Source: Victivallaceae bacterium (GTDB taxonomy: Bacteria > Verrucomicrobiota > Lentisphaeria > Victivallales > Victivallaceae). From it: 32,192 bases of DNA. Position numbers and translations under genes: made by a program. A model generated the notes under the pieces. It worked only from the letters and a program-made list of their open reading frames with translations. It did not search any database and was not told where the DNA came from. The stretch is taken from positions 1-32,192 of the forward strand of contig JAQUYX010000014.1 in the NCBI GenBank assembly GCA_028691615.1, read 5' to 3'. The first letter of the stretch is position 1. Every line of letters starts with the position of its first letter. Shown here one piece after another: positions 7,922 to 15,931 of the stretch.

Positions 7922-8638
7922 TTACTTTCCTTTGCCGACCGGTTCGATTTCATCAATCCATTCGGGCGAAAGAGCGCCTTTGTAGATGCGAATTTCATCG
8001 ACGACAATGCGCGATCCGCCGCTGGCCTTGAGCCGTCCGAGCATGAAATGGGAGAAGTCGGCCAATTTGCTCATCGGCGCGTGCCGCATGACGCTTTTGC
8101 CGTCGAGGACGATCTGGCAGCGTTTGGTTTTGCCGTTGAAGACGATCGCAAGAGAATAGAAGGCGTCTTTGGGCGCTTGGGGATATTCGGAAGCCATGCC
8201 GGCCTCCTTGCCGTTGTCACCGACCGCGCGGAAGGCAACGCCCTTCTCCGAAGAGACATCGGTGAAAACCATCTGTTTCCAGTCGGCGGGCTTGTTCTCG
8301 GCAGTCAATCCCATGCGGAATTGAACGATCTTCGTCTTTTCCTGCTCCTTGAGACGGCACCAGATGGTCACACCGTCGGCCAACTCCTTGTATTTGGCCA
8401 GATCGGCGACCAGCGCGATCGCGCCGCCGAGGGTGACAGTCCCGTCGTCGTGAAGCTCAAACAACGTGTCGCGTCCGCAGAACGTCCGGGCAAGGAGCAG
8501 CTTTCCGACATCGTCGGTGAGGGCCTCCTTCGGATCGGCGGAATTGAAAGTCCACCGGGCGACCATATTCTGGGTGAAATCGGCGAAAACGCTTCCCGCA
8601 AATGCGAGGAGAACCAGGAACATTGATATTTTTTTCAT
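7922..8638 (-). CDS. Secreted LamG/concanavalin A-like domain protein
   Basis: This 238-residue protein has a signal peptide at residues 1-19 (LAFAGSVFA-D). The rest is one LamG-type domain: VARWTFN at the start, GVTIWCRLKEQ, FYSLAIVFNGKTKRCQIVLDGK, and a final SRIVVDEIRIYKGALSPEWI. That closing sequence is the diagnostic end of LamG/laminin-G-like domains found in carbohydrate-binding proteins and next to glycosidases. There is no catalytic domain, so a binding role outside the cytoplasm is likely. A strong AAGGAGAT ribosome site precedes the ATG. It sits between the prepilin-like gene and the large glycosidase, which suggests these products work on the same polymer. Confidence 0.8.
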   Translation of the reverse strand: MKKISMFLVLLAFAGSVFADFTQNMVARWTFNSADPKEALTDDVGKLLLARTFCGRDTLFELHDDGTVTLGGAIALVADLAKYKELADGVTIWCRLKEQEKTKIVQFRMGLTAENKPADWKQMVFTDVSSEKGVAFRAVGDNGKEAGMASEYPQAPKDAFYSLAIVFNGKTKRCQIVLDGKSVMRHAPMSKLADFSHFMLGRLKASGGSRIVVDEIRIYKGALSPEWIDEIEPVGKGK

Positions 8639-8683
8639 GAGGAAAATCTCCTTTTTTCTTTCTCTTGCTTCCCTTAATATGGC

Positions 8684-9337
8684 TCAATCTTCAATGGTGA
8701 GATAATAACCGATGCCGCGATTGGGAACCGTTTGCGTATGGCCGTCCACGGCGAGCACGTTGTCCATATTGTTGTGCCGGAGCGCGGAGACGTTGCTGCC
8801 GCTATAAAGGTAAGAGTTGCTGGGCAAAGAGGTTTCGTCGGCCGCCGAATCGATCGCAAGAAGGATTTTCGCAAGGGGGTACTTGCGGTATTCTCCGTTG
8901 TTGCGTTTCGGAATCAGCGAAAGCTTCACGCCGTCGCAGCGGAAGTTGCTGATGTCAAAGGTATTCGTGCGGAAAGAGACGATCATCTTGTTGTTGGACG
9001 GGCAATAGGTGACTGCGCCGGGAAGGTGTCCGCACAGGATTCGATTATAGTCATTGGTCTCCCCCCGGGTGACGCCGATGTAGCTGCGAATGCGGTACTG
9101 CCAGCAGTTCTGCGGCCATGCGAGGTTCTCGGTGGAGCGGCCAACCGCGATGTAATCGTCAAAATCGTTTGCATACATGGCCTGGACCACGCCGATCTGC
9201 TTGAGGTTGCTGGTGCACTTGATGGCGCGGGCCTTTTCTCTGGCCTGATTGAGCGCCGGGAGCAGCATCCCCGCCAAGATGGCGATGATCGCGATAACCA
9301 CCAGCAATTCAATCAACGTGAACGAAGTCTTTTTCAT
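8684..9337 (-). CDS. Prepilin-type N-terminal cleavage protein with H-X9-DG motif
   Basis: The ATG at 9337 gives a 217-residue protein beginning [20 protein letters not shown], preceded by AAGGTGAG at good spacing; earlier in-frame starts lack a ribosome site. The N-terminus is a class III leader with the Glu expected at position +5 after cleavage, then the hydrophobic helix and [22 protein letters not shown]. Near the C-terminus, [14 protein letters not shown] has a His followed by exactly nine residues and Asp-Gly, the H-X9-DG signature of this expanded PVC-superphylum family. Such proteins are exported and may form or decorate pseudopilus-like or surface structures. It is encoded between a sugar-type regulator and secreted carbohydrate proteins, so a role in capturing the substrate is an inference. 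Confidence 0.9.
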   Translation of the reverse strand: MKKTSFTLIELLVVIAIIAILAGMLLPALNQAREKARAIKCTSNLKQIGVVQAMYANDFDDYIAVGRSTENLAWPQNCWQYRIRSYIGVTRGETNDYNRILCGHLPGAVTYCPSNNKMIVSFRTNTFDISNFRCDGVKLSLIPKRNNGEYRKYPLAKILLAIDSAADETSLPSNSYLYSGSNVSALRHNNMDNVLAVDGHTQTVPNRGIGYYLTIED

Positions 9338-9385
9338 TTTTCTCACCTTCATGTTTGTGATTTTTCTTCTCAAAACCGGAAAGGA

Positions 9386-10444
9386 TCATCTTGTTGATTC
9401 GCCATAAAAAATAACTTTATCAGGATCTTCCGCACGGAAGACCAGCCGTTTCGGAGATTGTTTCTTCCCGAGATAGTGTTCGAAAATCGGGTCGAGCGCC
9501 GGATTGATGTCCGGAATGTTGACCACCGTGATCGAAGGACAGAAAAGCGTCGCCCGCTCCGGTTCTCCGAACGACACGACTTTCACATCTTCCGGCACGC
9601 GGATTCCGCAATCAAGAAGCGCACGGATCGCCCCCATCGCCTCGTCGACGTTGGCGCAGAAGAGCGCGTCCGCGTGAAATCGTTCGCGCTCAAGCACCTC
9701 CGCAAACATCTGCCGGGAAAACGCCTGCATCGAGATCGTTAAGGAGTGCTCCCGAAACAAATGAGCGGTTCCCTGACAATTGTATTGAGCAATCGCCTCT
9801 TGCCACATCTGCTGGCGGACGCCCTCCTGCCGGTTGTTTTCGGGTTCCTTCCCGAAATAATCAATCGAATGCACCCCTTGCTTGGCAAGCATTCCGATGA
9901 GTTCCTTGATCCGCTCCGGGCTTGGCCCGTCAAGAAGACGAATGCCGTATTCGGTCAGATCGGAGAAGAGAGTGACAATTTTATTTTTGTGCCGCTCCAG
10001 CTTCGAGATGAGCAGTTTTTCGCGGGACATGTGCATACAGAAAATCAAATCGAAATCACCGTCGAGACTCTCGAGAATCACCGGATCGATGCAGGAGGTG
10101 AAGACAATCTCCTGAAGATGGCAATGGTATTTGCGCGCCGTGTGGGAAATCGCCTCAATCCATTTATTGGGCGTACTCAAGTACGCGGGACGCAAAAAAA
10201 GCACCTTGAGCGTGGAGTGCTCCACCGGGTTGTCCGGGGAGATCTGAAGCCGGTCGGATTCGCTCCGAATGAGAATGCCTCTCTTGAGAAGCAGCTGAAT
10301 CGCCTGCCGCACCGTCAGATAACTTGCGCCAAGTTCGTTGGCGAGCTTCAGCGCACCCGGAATATTGCCAAGCCGGTAATACCCCTTCTCGATCCGCTGT
10401 TCCAGAAGGTCGGCAATCTGAATATATTTTGCTTGATGTGTCAT
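9386..10444 (-). CDS. GntR-type winged-helix regulator with LacI-like sensor domain
   Basis: Residues 5-70 form a GntR-like winged helix (YIQIADLLEQRIEKGYYRLG, LANELGASYLTVRQAIQLL, KRGILIRS). The rest, from about residue 78, is a LacI/periplasmic-binding-protein-like domain with LIFCMHMSREKL, ADALFCANVDEAMGAIRALL and VPEDVKVVSFGEPE. This fusion is known from AraR-type sugar repressors. At 352 residues it has the expected length. The ATG at 10444 is preceded by AAAAAGG. It is the first gene of module B and has its own strong promoter with an inverted repeat at the start point, so autorepression relieved by a sugar is likely. The ligand is unknown. Confidence 0.9.
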   Translation of the reverse strand: MTHQAKYIQIADLLEQRIEKGYYRLGNIPGALKLANELGASYLTVRQAIQLLLKRGILIRSESDRLQISPDNPVEHSTLKVLFLRPAYLSTPNKWIEAISHTARKYHCHLQEIVFTSCIDPVILESLDGDFDLIFCMHMSREKLLISKLERHKNKIVTLFSDLTEYGIRLLDGPSPERIKELIGMLAKQGVHSIDYFGKEPENNRQEGVRQQMWQEAIAQYNCQGTAHLFREHSLTISMQAFSRQMFAEVLERERFHADALFCANVDEAMGAIRALLDCGIRVPEDVKVVSFGEPERATLFCPSITVVNIPDINPALDPIFEHYLGKKQSPKRLVFRAEDPDKVIFYGESTR

Positions 10445-10473
10445 GAATGCCTTTTTCTGTACGGTTATTAGTT

Positions 10474-10491
10474 TATACTGTTTTTAGTATA
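10474..10491. promoter_or_regulatory. Candidate operator: inverted repeat TATACT-N6-AGTATA
   Basis: Perfect 6-bp arms separated by GTTTTT lie immediately downstream of the -10 hexamer and cover the predicted start near 10484. This is the expected position for autorepression by the GntR-type regulator encoded 30 bp further on. The AT-rich sequence means a chance repeat cannot be ruled out. Confidence 0.5.
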
Positions 10492-10519
10492 TTATATCAT
10501 AAAAAATCCCGTTCGTCAA
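10491..10519 (-). promoter_or_regulatory. Sigma-70-type promoter of module B (GntR/LacI regulator)
   Basis: Read on the minus strand, this is TTGACG at 10519-10514, a 17-bp spacer and TATAAT at 10496-10491. The -35 is embedded in CCCTCTTGAC, the same ten bases that surround the module A -35 (TTGACA). The leader to the ATG at 10444 would be about 40 nt. Confidence 0.75.
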
Positions 10520-10566
10520 GAGGGGCCCGGAAAAATCGAGAAAAAAATCGGCACTTGGCGGCACAC

Positions 10567-10595
10567 TTGCAAAGCGCCGCAAGAGAAGTTATATT
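10567..10595 (+). promoter_or_regulatory. Possible promoter of the acetyltransferase gene
   Basis: TTGCAA at 10567-10572, a 17-bp spacer and TATATT at 10590-10595. If used, transcription would begin near 10602. That excludes the GTG at 10596 as a start and supports the ATG at 10623. Confidence 0.45.
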
Positions 10596-10622
10596 GTGTT
10601 TCAAAAAACATTCGAGTCGATC

Positions 10623-11162
10623 ATGATTGAAAACCGCCACCATTGTTTGCAGCTGGTTCGTCCCGCGCCTCAATATCTGGATTCGTACCGGGAGGCTTGC
10701 CAGGAGACGTTCGCCGCCGTCCACAACTCCTATATCCTTCACAATCCCGACACGTTCGCGCAGTGGAAAGAGACGATCTTCGCCGATTTCGACCGGCAGG
10801 AACACGGCATCGATCTGCCCTCCGGCATCCTGCCCTCGGCGACCTTCTGGCTGGTCGACAAAGCGCGCTTCATCGGCGCGATCAATATTCGCCTCCAACT
10901 GAACGACGCGCTCAAGGACTACGGCGGAACACTCGGCTGCTTCATCCGCAAGAGCGAACGGCGCAAGGGATATGCCGCAGCAGCGCTGCCGCTGGCGATC
11001 GACCGCGCGCGTCAACTGGGCGTCGATCCGATTCTAGTCACCTGCATCGAGTCGAACACCGGTTCGCTGCGTTCCCTCCTGGCGACGCCATGCCGCAAAA
11101 TGCAATCCGCGGTGACGGTTGCCGACGGGGTGCGTACACGCATTTGGCGATTCTGGTTCTGA
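10623..11162 (+). CDS. GNAT-family N-acetyltransferase
   Basis: From the ATG at 10623 the product is 179 residues; an in-frame GTG at 10596 would add nine but conflicts with the candidate promoter. The GNAT fold is seen in ATFWLVDKARFIGAINIRLQLN (strands 2-4), LGCFIRKSERRKGYAAAALP (the acetyl-CoA pyrophosphate loop, R-x-x-G-x-A/G form) and VTCIESNTGS (strand 5 with the Asn). It would transfer an acetyl group to an amine or to an amino-sugar, substrate unknown. The last 35 residues (SLLATPCRKMQ onward) lack the usual VIEKNGG-type helix, though a normal final strand follows (RTRIWRFWF). It is divergent from the GntR-type gene and convergent with the glycan cassette; no operon partner is visible. 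Confidence 0.85.
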   Translation: MIENRHHCLQLVRPAPQYLDSYREACQETFAAVHNSYILHNPDTFAQWKETIFADFDRQEHGIDLPSGILPSATFWLVDKARFIGAINIRLQLNDALKDYGGTLGCFIRKSERRKGYAAAALPLAIDRARQLGVDPILVTCIESNTGSLRSLLATPCRKMQSAVTVADGVRTRIWRFWF

Positions 11163-11188
11163 CCCCCTGCCGATTTCACAAGGCAAAA

Positions 11189-12295
11189 TCAGCGCTTTCG
11201 GAATCCGGCTTGAATCCCGGAAAGGAGCGCAAAGTACCCCCTTGCCGGAAAGAGCAGACCGCAGCTGGAAATGAGCCGGATCAGCGGCCACGCCAGACGC
11301 TTTGCCCAAGAGAGATACGGCAGCATTGCGATCATCCCCGGCCGCAGCTCGGCGGAGGCGACCGGCGAGCTTTCATTCCAGATGGCGCGCCATTGCGCAC
11401 TCGGAAATTGTCGGGAATACCGCGGATTGAAAAAATACCAGAATAACGCATTGAACGTGTGATTTGCCCAGAATCGGCGAACCTCCGACGGCATCCGCGA
11501 CTGATTTGCGACAAAGAAACAAGTCATCCATCCGGTGGCCTCCGCCACGCTTCGCAGCGAATCCGGCGACAGCGCGGTGGTCATGGTCCCGCCGGAACGC
11601 ACGTAATGATAATAGATAGAATCGCACGCGGCAACTTTTTCGGCGGCAAAGAGGACGCGCGGCAGCCACTCGTTGTCTTCATAGAGCGAGAGGGTTTCCT
11701 TTTGCAGAAGCTCCTTTTCCAGCAGGAAGGCGCGCCGATAAATCCCGGAGTAACCATTGCAGACCAGCTGCCGCTTTTCCCGCGCGATTCGGGCCAGAAG
11801 CCCGCACCCGGAAATCACCCCGGCAGCAGAGGAAAGATTGTATTTTTCCCCGGTGGAAATCCATTGTCCGTCTTTTTCAAACCCGCTCTGAAACCGGGTT
11901 TCCAGCACATCCGGATGGCCGCCGCGCTCCACAGAGGCGGCCAGCTGCTCCAATGCGCCAAGCTCCAAGGTGTCATCGGAATCCATGAAAATCACATACT
12001 CGCAAGACGCCATCGCAAGCCCCATATTCCTTAGAATCGAAGGGCGTCCGGTGTGAGGTTGCGCGATCAGGCGGAATCGCGGATCCGCGTCAATCATCCC
12101 GCGGCAGCGCGACAGTGTGGCATCCGAAGAGCCGTCGTCCAGCAGCAGCACCTCGAACGCGTCATAATTCTGCGCCAGAATGGAACGAAGACAGCGTTCG
12201 ATCCCCCGCTCGATGTTGTACATCGGGATCACGATGCTGAAGGTGACCTTCCGGAGGGCTTCCATCCGCAAAGAATTCGTCATTTCTGCGCTCAT
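11189..12295 (-). CDS. Family 2 glycosyltransferase
   Basis: This 368-residue protein has a GT-A domain in its first 230 residues: FSIVIPMYNIERGIERCLRS, then DDGSSD at 53-58 for nucleotide binding and DSDD at 105-108 as the metal-binding DXD. The later motif SLYEDNEWLPRVLFAA, followed by YYHYVRSGGTMTT, is shared with the two related transferases encoded upstream. The C-terminal 100 residues include hydrophobic helices that may contact the membrane. The start overlaps the flippase stop as ATGA. It would add a sugar from a nucleotide donor to a growing glycan on the cytoplasmic side. Donor and acceptor are unknown. Confidence 0.9.
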   Translation of the reverse strand: MSAEMTNSLRMEALRKVTFSIVIPMYNIERGIERCLRSILAQNYDAFEVLLLDDGSSDATLSRCRGMIDADPRFRLIAQPHTGRPSILRNMGLAMASCEYVIFMDSDDTLELGALEQLAASVERGGHPDVLETRFQSGFEKDGQWISTGEKYNLSSAAGVISGCGLLARIAREKRQLVCNGYSGIYRRAFLLEKELLQKETLSLYEDNEWLPRVLFAAEKVAACDSIYYHYVRSGGTMTTALSPDSLRSVAEATGWMTCFFVANQSRMPSEVRRFWANHTFNALFWYFFNPRYSRQFPSAQWRAIWNESSPVASAELRPGMIAMLPYLSWAKRLAWPLIRLISSCGLLFPARGYFALLSGIQAGFRKR

Positions 12296-13800
12296 TTCAA
12301 GGCGTGCTTCCGAAATTTTGAAGTTATTTTGCGGATCGTCGGGGACGGCGCAAAGCGGAAAAAGAGCGCCGCATAAATCAATGCGGTTCCAATCGCGCCG
12401 GCGATCAGTTGGGTGAACTTATGCTCCGGCAGGAAAAATTCAAGTGCCGCCAGATAGATCACCACCGGAATCCCCAGCATCAGCGGAAGGACAAACATCT
12501 TCCGCAGAAACACCCAGAGCGAAATTTTCAAAAATTTAAGCATACAAGGGAGAATCATGGCAAACGATATGAAAACCTTGATGCCGAGGCTGTTCCATAC
12601 GACCACCTCCATCCCGAAATAATGCAGCAAAATCACATTGAGCACCAGATTGAGCACCGCCTCCGCCATCGTGATGCCCGTGGCCAATCTATGTCGGTCG
12701 GACATAATCATAAATCGCTGCGGAATACTGCGCATTGCGGCCGAAAAGAACATCGAGAGAATAAACAACCGGCTCAGATGGCAGATGAACGGCGTACTCT
12801 TCTTGAAGAGAAAGAGCAGAATCGGGTCCACCAGCATGAAGGCCGGAAGCATAATCAAAAATGCTCCGATGCTGTTCATGACCATGGAGTTGAAAATGAT
12901 TTTGCGAAGCATGGCATTCTTGCCGCGTTTGTGCAATGCTCCGGTCAGCGGGGAGATATTTTCCTGATACTGGTTGACCGCCTGAAGGCATAGTTCAGCC
13001 ACTTTGCTCGACAGTTGGAAGATTCCGACATCGGCCAGCCCATAGAAAATACTGATGAGCAACCGGCTGGATTTATTGAGCACCATCCGGCCCAGTCCGC
13101 CCAGATAGACGAACAAGCTGAACGAGGTGATCTCGCGCCACGAACCGCGATCGAATGCGAGTTTCAGACGCAAAGTGTGGATGCATCGGAACACAAACAC
13201 CGCCATGATGCTGTTGGCCAGCAACCCCAGCCCCATCCCCAGCGCAATGATTCCGATCAGTCCGCCCCCCAGCGCGAAAACCACAAATACGGCTCCCAGT
13301 TCAATGACTTTCACCGCAATGTTGATGTAATTACGCAGATAAATTTTCTGCAGTCCCACCAGCATTTCCGAAAACATCCCCGTAGCGAACATGCAAGTCG
13401 CCCCGATCCCGAAGAGCCAAAAGCATTTCGAAGCGTATTTCAGCTGCGCCGGGTCGTTGATTCTCAGCAGTTCCGGCAGGAAAAACGAGACCGCGAAGGT
13501 GACCGAGAGGATCAGAACCGACATGGCCAGATGAAACGTGAAAATCGTCGAAATGATTTTGTTGAAACGTTCCGGTTCCTTCTCGTAAACCCCGCCGGCC
13601 GTGTATTTCTGCGCCGATGCGCCGCAGCCGAAGTCCAGCAGCAGCGCGTAGACGAAGAAGCTCCAGAACAGCGTCCAAAGCCCGTACGCCGACTCCCCCA
13701 GATACCCAAGAAACCAGCGGGAAATCAAAATTCCCTCCACCAGTCTCACGAAAGTATTCAAATAATTGGTAACAGTATTTTTCCAAATCGGAATCTTCAC
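12292..13800 (-). CDS. Wzx-type polysaccharide flippase, MOP superfamily
   Basis: The GTG at 13800 is the best start: it overlaps the upstream stop as GTGA, AAGGA lies 8 nt before it, and the pilot segment VKIPIWKNTVTNYLNTFVRL is typical of the family. A longer frame reaching 14055 would add 85 residues that belong to the shadow of the transferase gene. The 502-residue product has about 12-14 hydrophobic segments, for example WFLGYLGESAYGLWTLFWSF, LAMSVLILSVTFAVSFFL and FVVFALGGGLIGIIALGM. It matches the size and layout of lipid-linked oligosaccharide flippases. It would move undecaprenyl-linked repeat units built by the adjacent transferases to the periplasmic face. No Wzy-like polymerase is seen in the window. 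Confidence 0.9.
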   Translation of the reverse strand: MKIPIWKNTVTNYLNTFVRLVEGILISRWFLGYLGESAYGLWTLFWSFFVYALLLDFGCGASAQKYTAGGVYEKEPERFNKIISTIFTFHLAMSVLILSVTFAVSFFLPELLRINDPAQLKYASKCFWLFGIGATCMFATGMFSEMLVGLQKIYLRNYINIAVKVIELGAVFVVFALGGGLIGIIALGMGLGLLANSIMAVFVFRCIHTLRLKLAFDRGSWREITSFSLFVYLGGLGRMVLNKSSRLLISIFYGLADVGIFQLSSKVAELCLQAVNQYQENISPLTGALHKRGKNAMLRKIIFNSMVMNSIGAFLIMLPAFMLVDPILLFLFKKSTPFICHLSRLFILSMFFSAAMRSIPQRFMIMSDRHRLATGITMAEAVLNLVLNVILLHYFGMEVVVWNSLGIKVFISFAMILPCMLKFLKISLWVFLRKMFVLPLMLGIPVVIYLAALEFFLPEHKFTQLIAGAIGTALIYAALFFRFAPSPTIRKITSKFRKHALK

Positions 13801-14864
13801 AAGGTCATCCTTCCGCCGCCATAAATAAGAACATGAACTTTTTCCATCAGGGGAAAACAGGGAACGACCAGCGCGAAAAGCACCGCCCCGGAAAACACAA
13901 TGTCCCGCGCTCTTCCATGCACAATCAAAGACAGATATCCAAGGAGATTGCCGTGTGCCAGCATCAGTTTTCGAAATTCCTTCCTGCGCTCGGCCAACGG
14001 ATAAAGTTGTTTCCACGCGGGAGAAAAGAACTTGGACACGGCATAGAGCTGCCAATGCGCGAACGCGCGCTTCAGCCGCGGCGGAAAATCGGACGCCTTA
14101 TAGAATTTCAACGCCGAATCAATATTGGCGGACACATCGCGCATCGAGGAGGTCGAGACAATCGTCGTCACCGAACCGGCGCGCTTTAAGTAGTGGTACA
14201 AAACCACCCCGGAGATAAAAACACGTTTCGCCGCGTAAAAAACGCGCGGCGTCCACTCGTCGTCCTGATGCCGCCGCCCCGGAATCTGGCGCAGATTGCT
14301 GTCGCCGCGGAGAAACTCGGTCCGATAAATATTCCGCCAGGTCGCAGAGCGGTACGTTCCGTCCTCCAAGGCCTCGGTCAATGCTTCGACCCCGGAAAGC
14401 GTCCTTCCGACATGGCGCAACGGCCGCTCGCCGCCATACCGCACCGAAGGCGCTCCGGGTCTTTCCCCCCAGTTGACGTACTCGCACGCGATCACGTCGG
14501 GATACGCATTTGCTTCGGCCAGCCGGGCAAGTTCCATCAGCGCTCCGGGTTCAAGCAGGTCGTCGCCGTCCAGAAAAACCAGATACTTTCCCCGGGCGTG
14601 TTCCATTCCGTAATTGCGCGACACCGAAGCCGACCCGGAGCGCGGCAGGGAAACGATTTGAAACCGTTGGTCATTGCACGTTGCGGCGACGGCATTTTCG
14701 AGTGTGCCGTCCGCGCTCTCTTCGCAAACAATCAGCGTCTCGAACGAGACGGGCGACTGCTTTTTGACCGACTCCACGGTTGCCGCGATGTACTTCCCGA
14801 CCCCGCAGGCGGGGATCACCACTGAGAAAAACGGCGGATCCTTTTCGTCGCTATGCCCGGACAT
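13797..14864 (-). CDS. Family 2 glycosyltransferase
   Basis: This 355-residue GT-A protein begins its fold at FFSVVIPACGVGKYI. The usual DDGS is replaced by CEESADGT at 47-54; DGDD at 99-102 is the metal-binding motif. SGSASVSRNYGMEHARGKYLVFLDGDD is almost the same as the stretch in the next upstream transferase. QIPGRRHQDDEWTPRVFYAAK and YHYLKRAGSVTT are also shared with it. A hydrophobic C-terminal helix (DIVFSGAVLFALVVPCFPL) suggests membrane association. The start overlaps the upstream gene by 14 bp, with GGAG as ribosome site. Its sugar specificity is unknown. Confidence 0.9.
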   Translation of the reverse strand: MSGHSDEKDPPFFSVVIPACGVGKYIAATVESVKKQSPVSFETLIVCEESADGTLENAVAATCNDQRFQIVSLPRSGSASVSRNYGMEHARGKYLVFLDGDDLLEPGALMELARLAEANAYPDVIACEYVNWGERPGAPSVRYGGERPLRHVGRTLSGVEALTEALEDGTYRSATWRNIYRTEFLRGDSNLRQIPGRRHQDDEWTPRVFYAAKRVFISGVVLYHYLKRAGSVTTIVSTSSMRDVSANIDSALKFYKASDFPPRLKRAFAHWQLYAVSKFFSPAWKQLYPLAERRKEFRKLMLAHGNLLGYLSLIVHGRARDIVFSGAVLFALVVPCFPLMEKVHVLIYGGGRMTL

Positions 14865-15930
14865 TTTGAACGCTCCGCAACAAGGTCAGCCCGGGCAGGA
14901 GAAGGCGCAGGTAAAGGAAGCGGAACATCCCTTCCGCCATCCCGAAACAGTGTGGAAGCCTTCCGATTCGAAAGATCAGCAGCAGAATTTTCTTGGAAAT
15001 TCCGCCTTTGCGCAAAACTGCGGCGCAACGCTGGAAATCCGTCTTTTTCCCCGCCAGACGCAAAAACTGCGCTTGGCGCAATTCCCTGCTGTAATCGCGG
15101 ACATACAAATCGGCGAAAAAACAGGTCATGTTTTCCCCGCACCAGTCGGCGAGGGGTTTCACCAGATTCGACGGGATTTCATGCGTGTCGATAAAATCGA
15201 AACAGGAGATGATATTGTCCGTAAGATCCAGCATCGACTTCGGATTCGGCTTGGTCGTCACGGAAGACGGTCGCTTGCGGTAATGATAGTAGCAGTACGG
15301 CATATAGACGACGGTTTTCGCCGCGAAATTGACCCGCGGCATCCATTCGCAGTCCTGATGTCTGCGGCCGGGAATCTGGTAAAGATGGTTGGAACGCATA
15401 AATTCGGTTCGGCAGACATGCGCCGGACTTCCCGGCTGAAAGTGGGTCTTGAGACGCAGCGCCAGCGAATCGGGACCGTTGAACAGTTTTTCCGGCGGAA
15501 GGTCATGATTGCGGATTGTCTCAATGATTTCCCGCCCGTCGGAGGTCGTCCGATGCAATATCCAGTCCAGAAGAACCAGATCGGGACGCTGAAATTTGAG
15601 GAGGAATTCTGCGATCTTTTCGAGCGCCAATGGTTCGATCCAGTCGTCGCCGTCGACAAAAACCAGATACTCCCCCCGGGCGTGTTCGATTCCATAGTTT
15701 CTGGAGATGGAGGCCGACCCGGAACAGGGCAGCGCAATCAGTTCGAACCGGGGATCGTCGCCGATGGCGGCCGCCAGCTTTTCGTAAGAATCGTCGTGAC
15801 TTTGTTCATTGAGAATGAGCACGTCAAAAGGTTCGTACGTCTGCGCTTTGATCGAGCTGACCATCTCATCCGCATAGGGCGCGATATTGCAGGCGGGCAC
15901 CACAATCGTGAAAGAAAGTTTCTCCGACAT
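14851..15930 (-). CDS. Family 2 glycosyltransferase
   Basis: This 359-residue GT-A protein starts FTIVVPACNIAPYADEM, with NEQSHDDS at 41-48 in place of DDGS and DGDD at 93-96. It is the closest relative of the next gene in the cassette: SGSASISRNYGIEHARGEYLV and QIPGRRHQDCEWMPRVNFAAK are nearly identical to the matching segments there, so the pair probably arose by duplication. The GGTGAG ribosome site lies 6 nt before the ATG, and the stop of the upstream gene is 1 bp away. The C-terminal hydrophobic stretch (ISKKILLLIFRIG, FLYLRLLLPGLTLL) may anchor it to the membrane. Confidence 0.9.
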   Translation of the reverse strand: MSEKLSFTIVVPACNIAPYADEMVSSIKAQTYEPFDVLILNEQSHDDSYEKLAAAIGDDPRFELIALPCSGSASISRNYGIEHARGEYLVFVDGDDWIEPLALEKIAEFLLKFQRPDLVLLDWILHRTTSDGREIIETIRNHDLPPEKLFNGPDSLALRLKTHFQPGSPAHVCRTEFMRSNHLYQIPGRRHQDCEWMPRVNFAAKTVVYMPYCYYHYRKRPSSVTTKPNPKSMLDLTDNIISCFDFIDTHEIPSNLVKPLADWCGENMTCFFADLYVRDYSRELRQAQFLRLAGKKTDFQRCAAVLRKGGISKKILLLIFRIGRLPHCFGMAEGMFRFLYLRLLLPGLTLLRSVQNVRA

Positions 15931-15931
15931 A

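Noticed and set aside
6524-8626. 700-codon plus-strand ORF
   Set aside because: Antisense to the secreted glycosidase and LamG genes, both of which have signal peptides and motifs; the shadow has none.
13801-14055. 85-residue N-terminal extension of the flippase
   Set aside because: The sequence is out-of-frame coding of the upstream transferase gene. The GTG at 13800 has GTGA overlap and a ribosome site.
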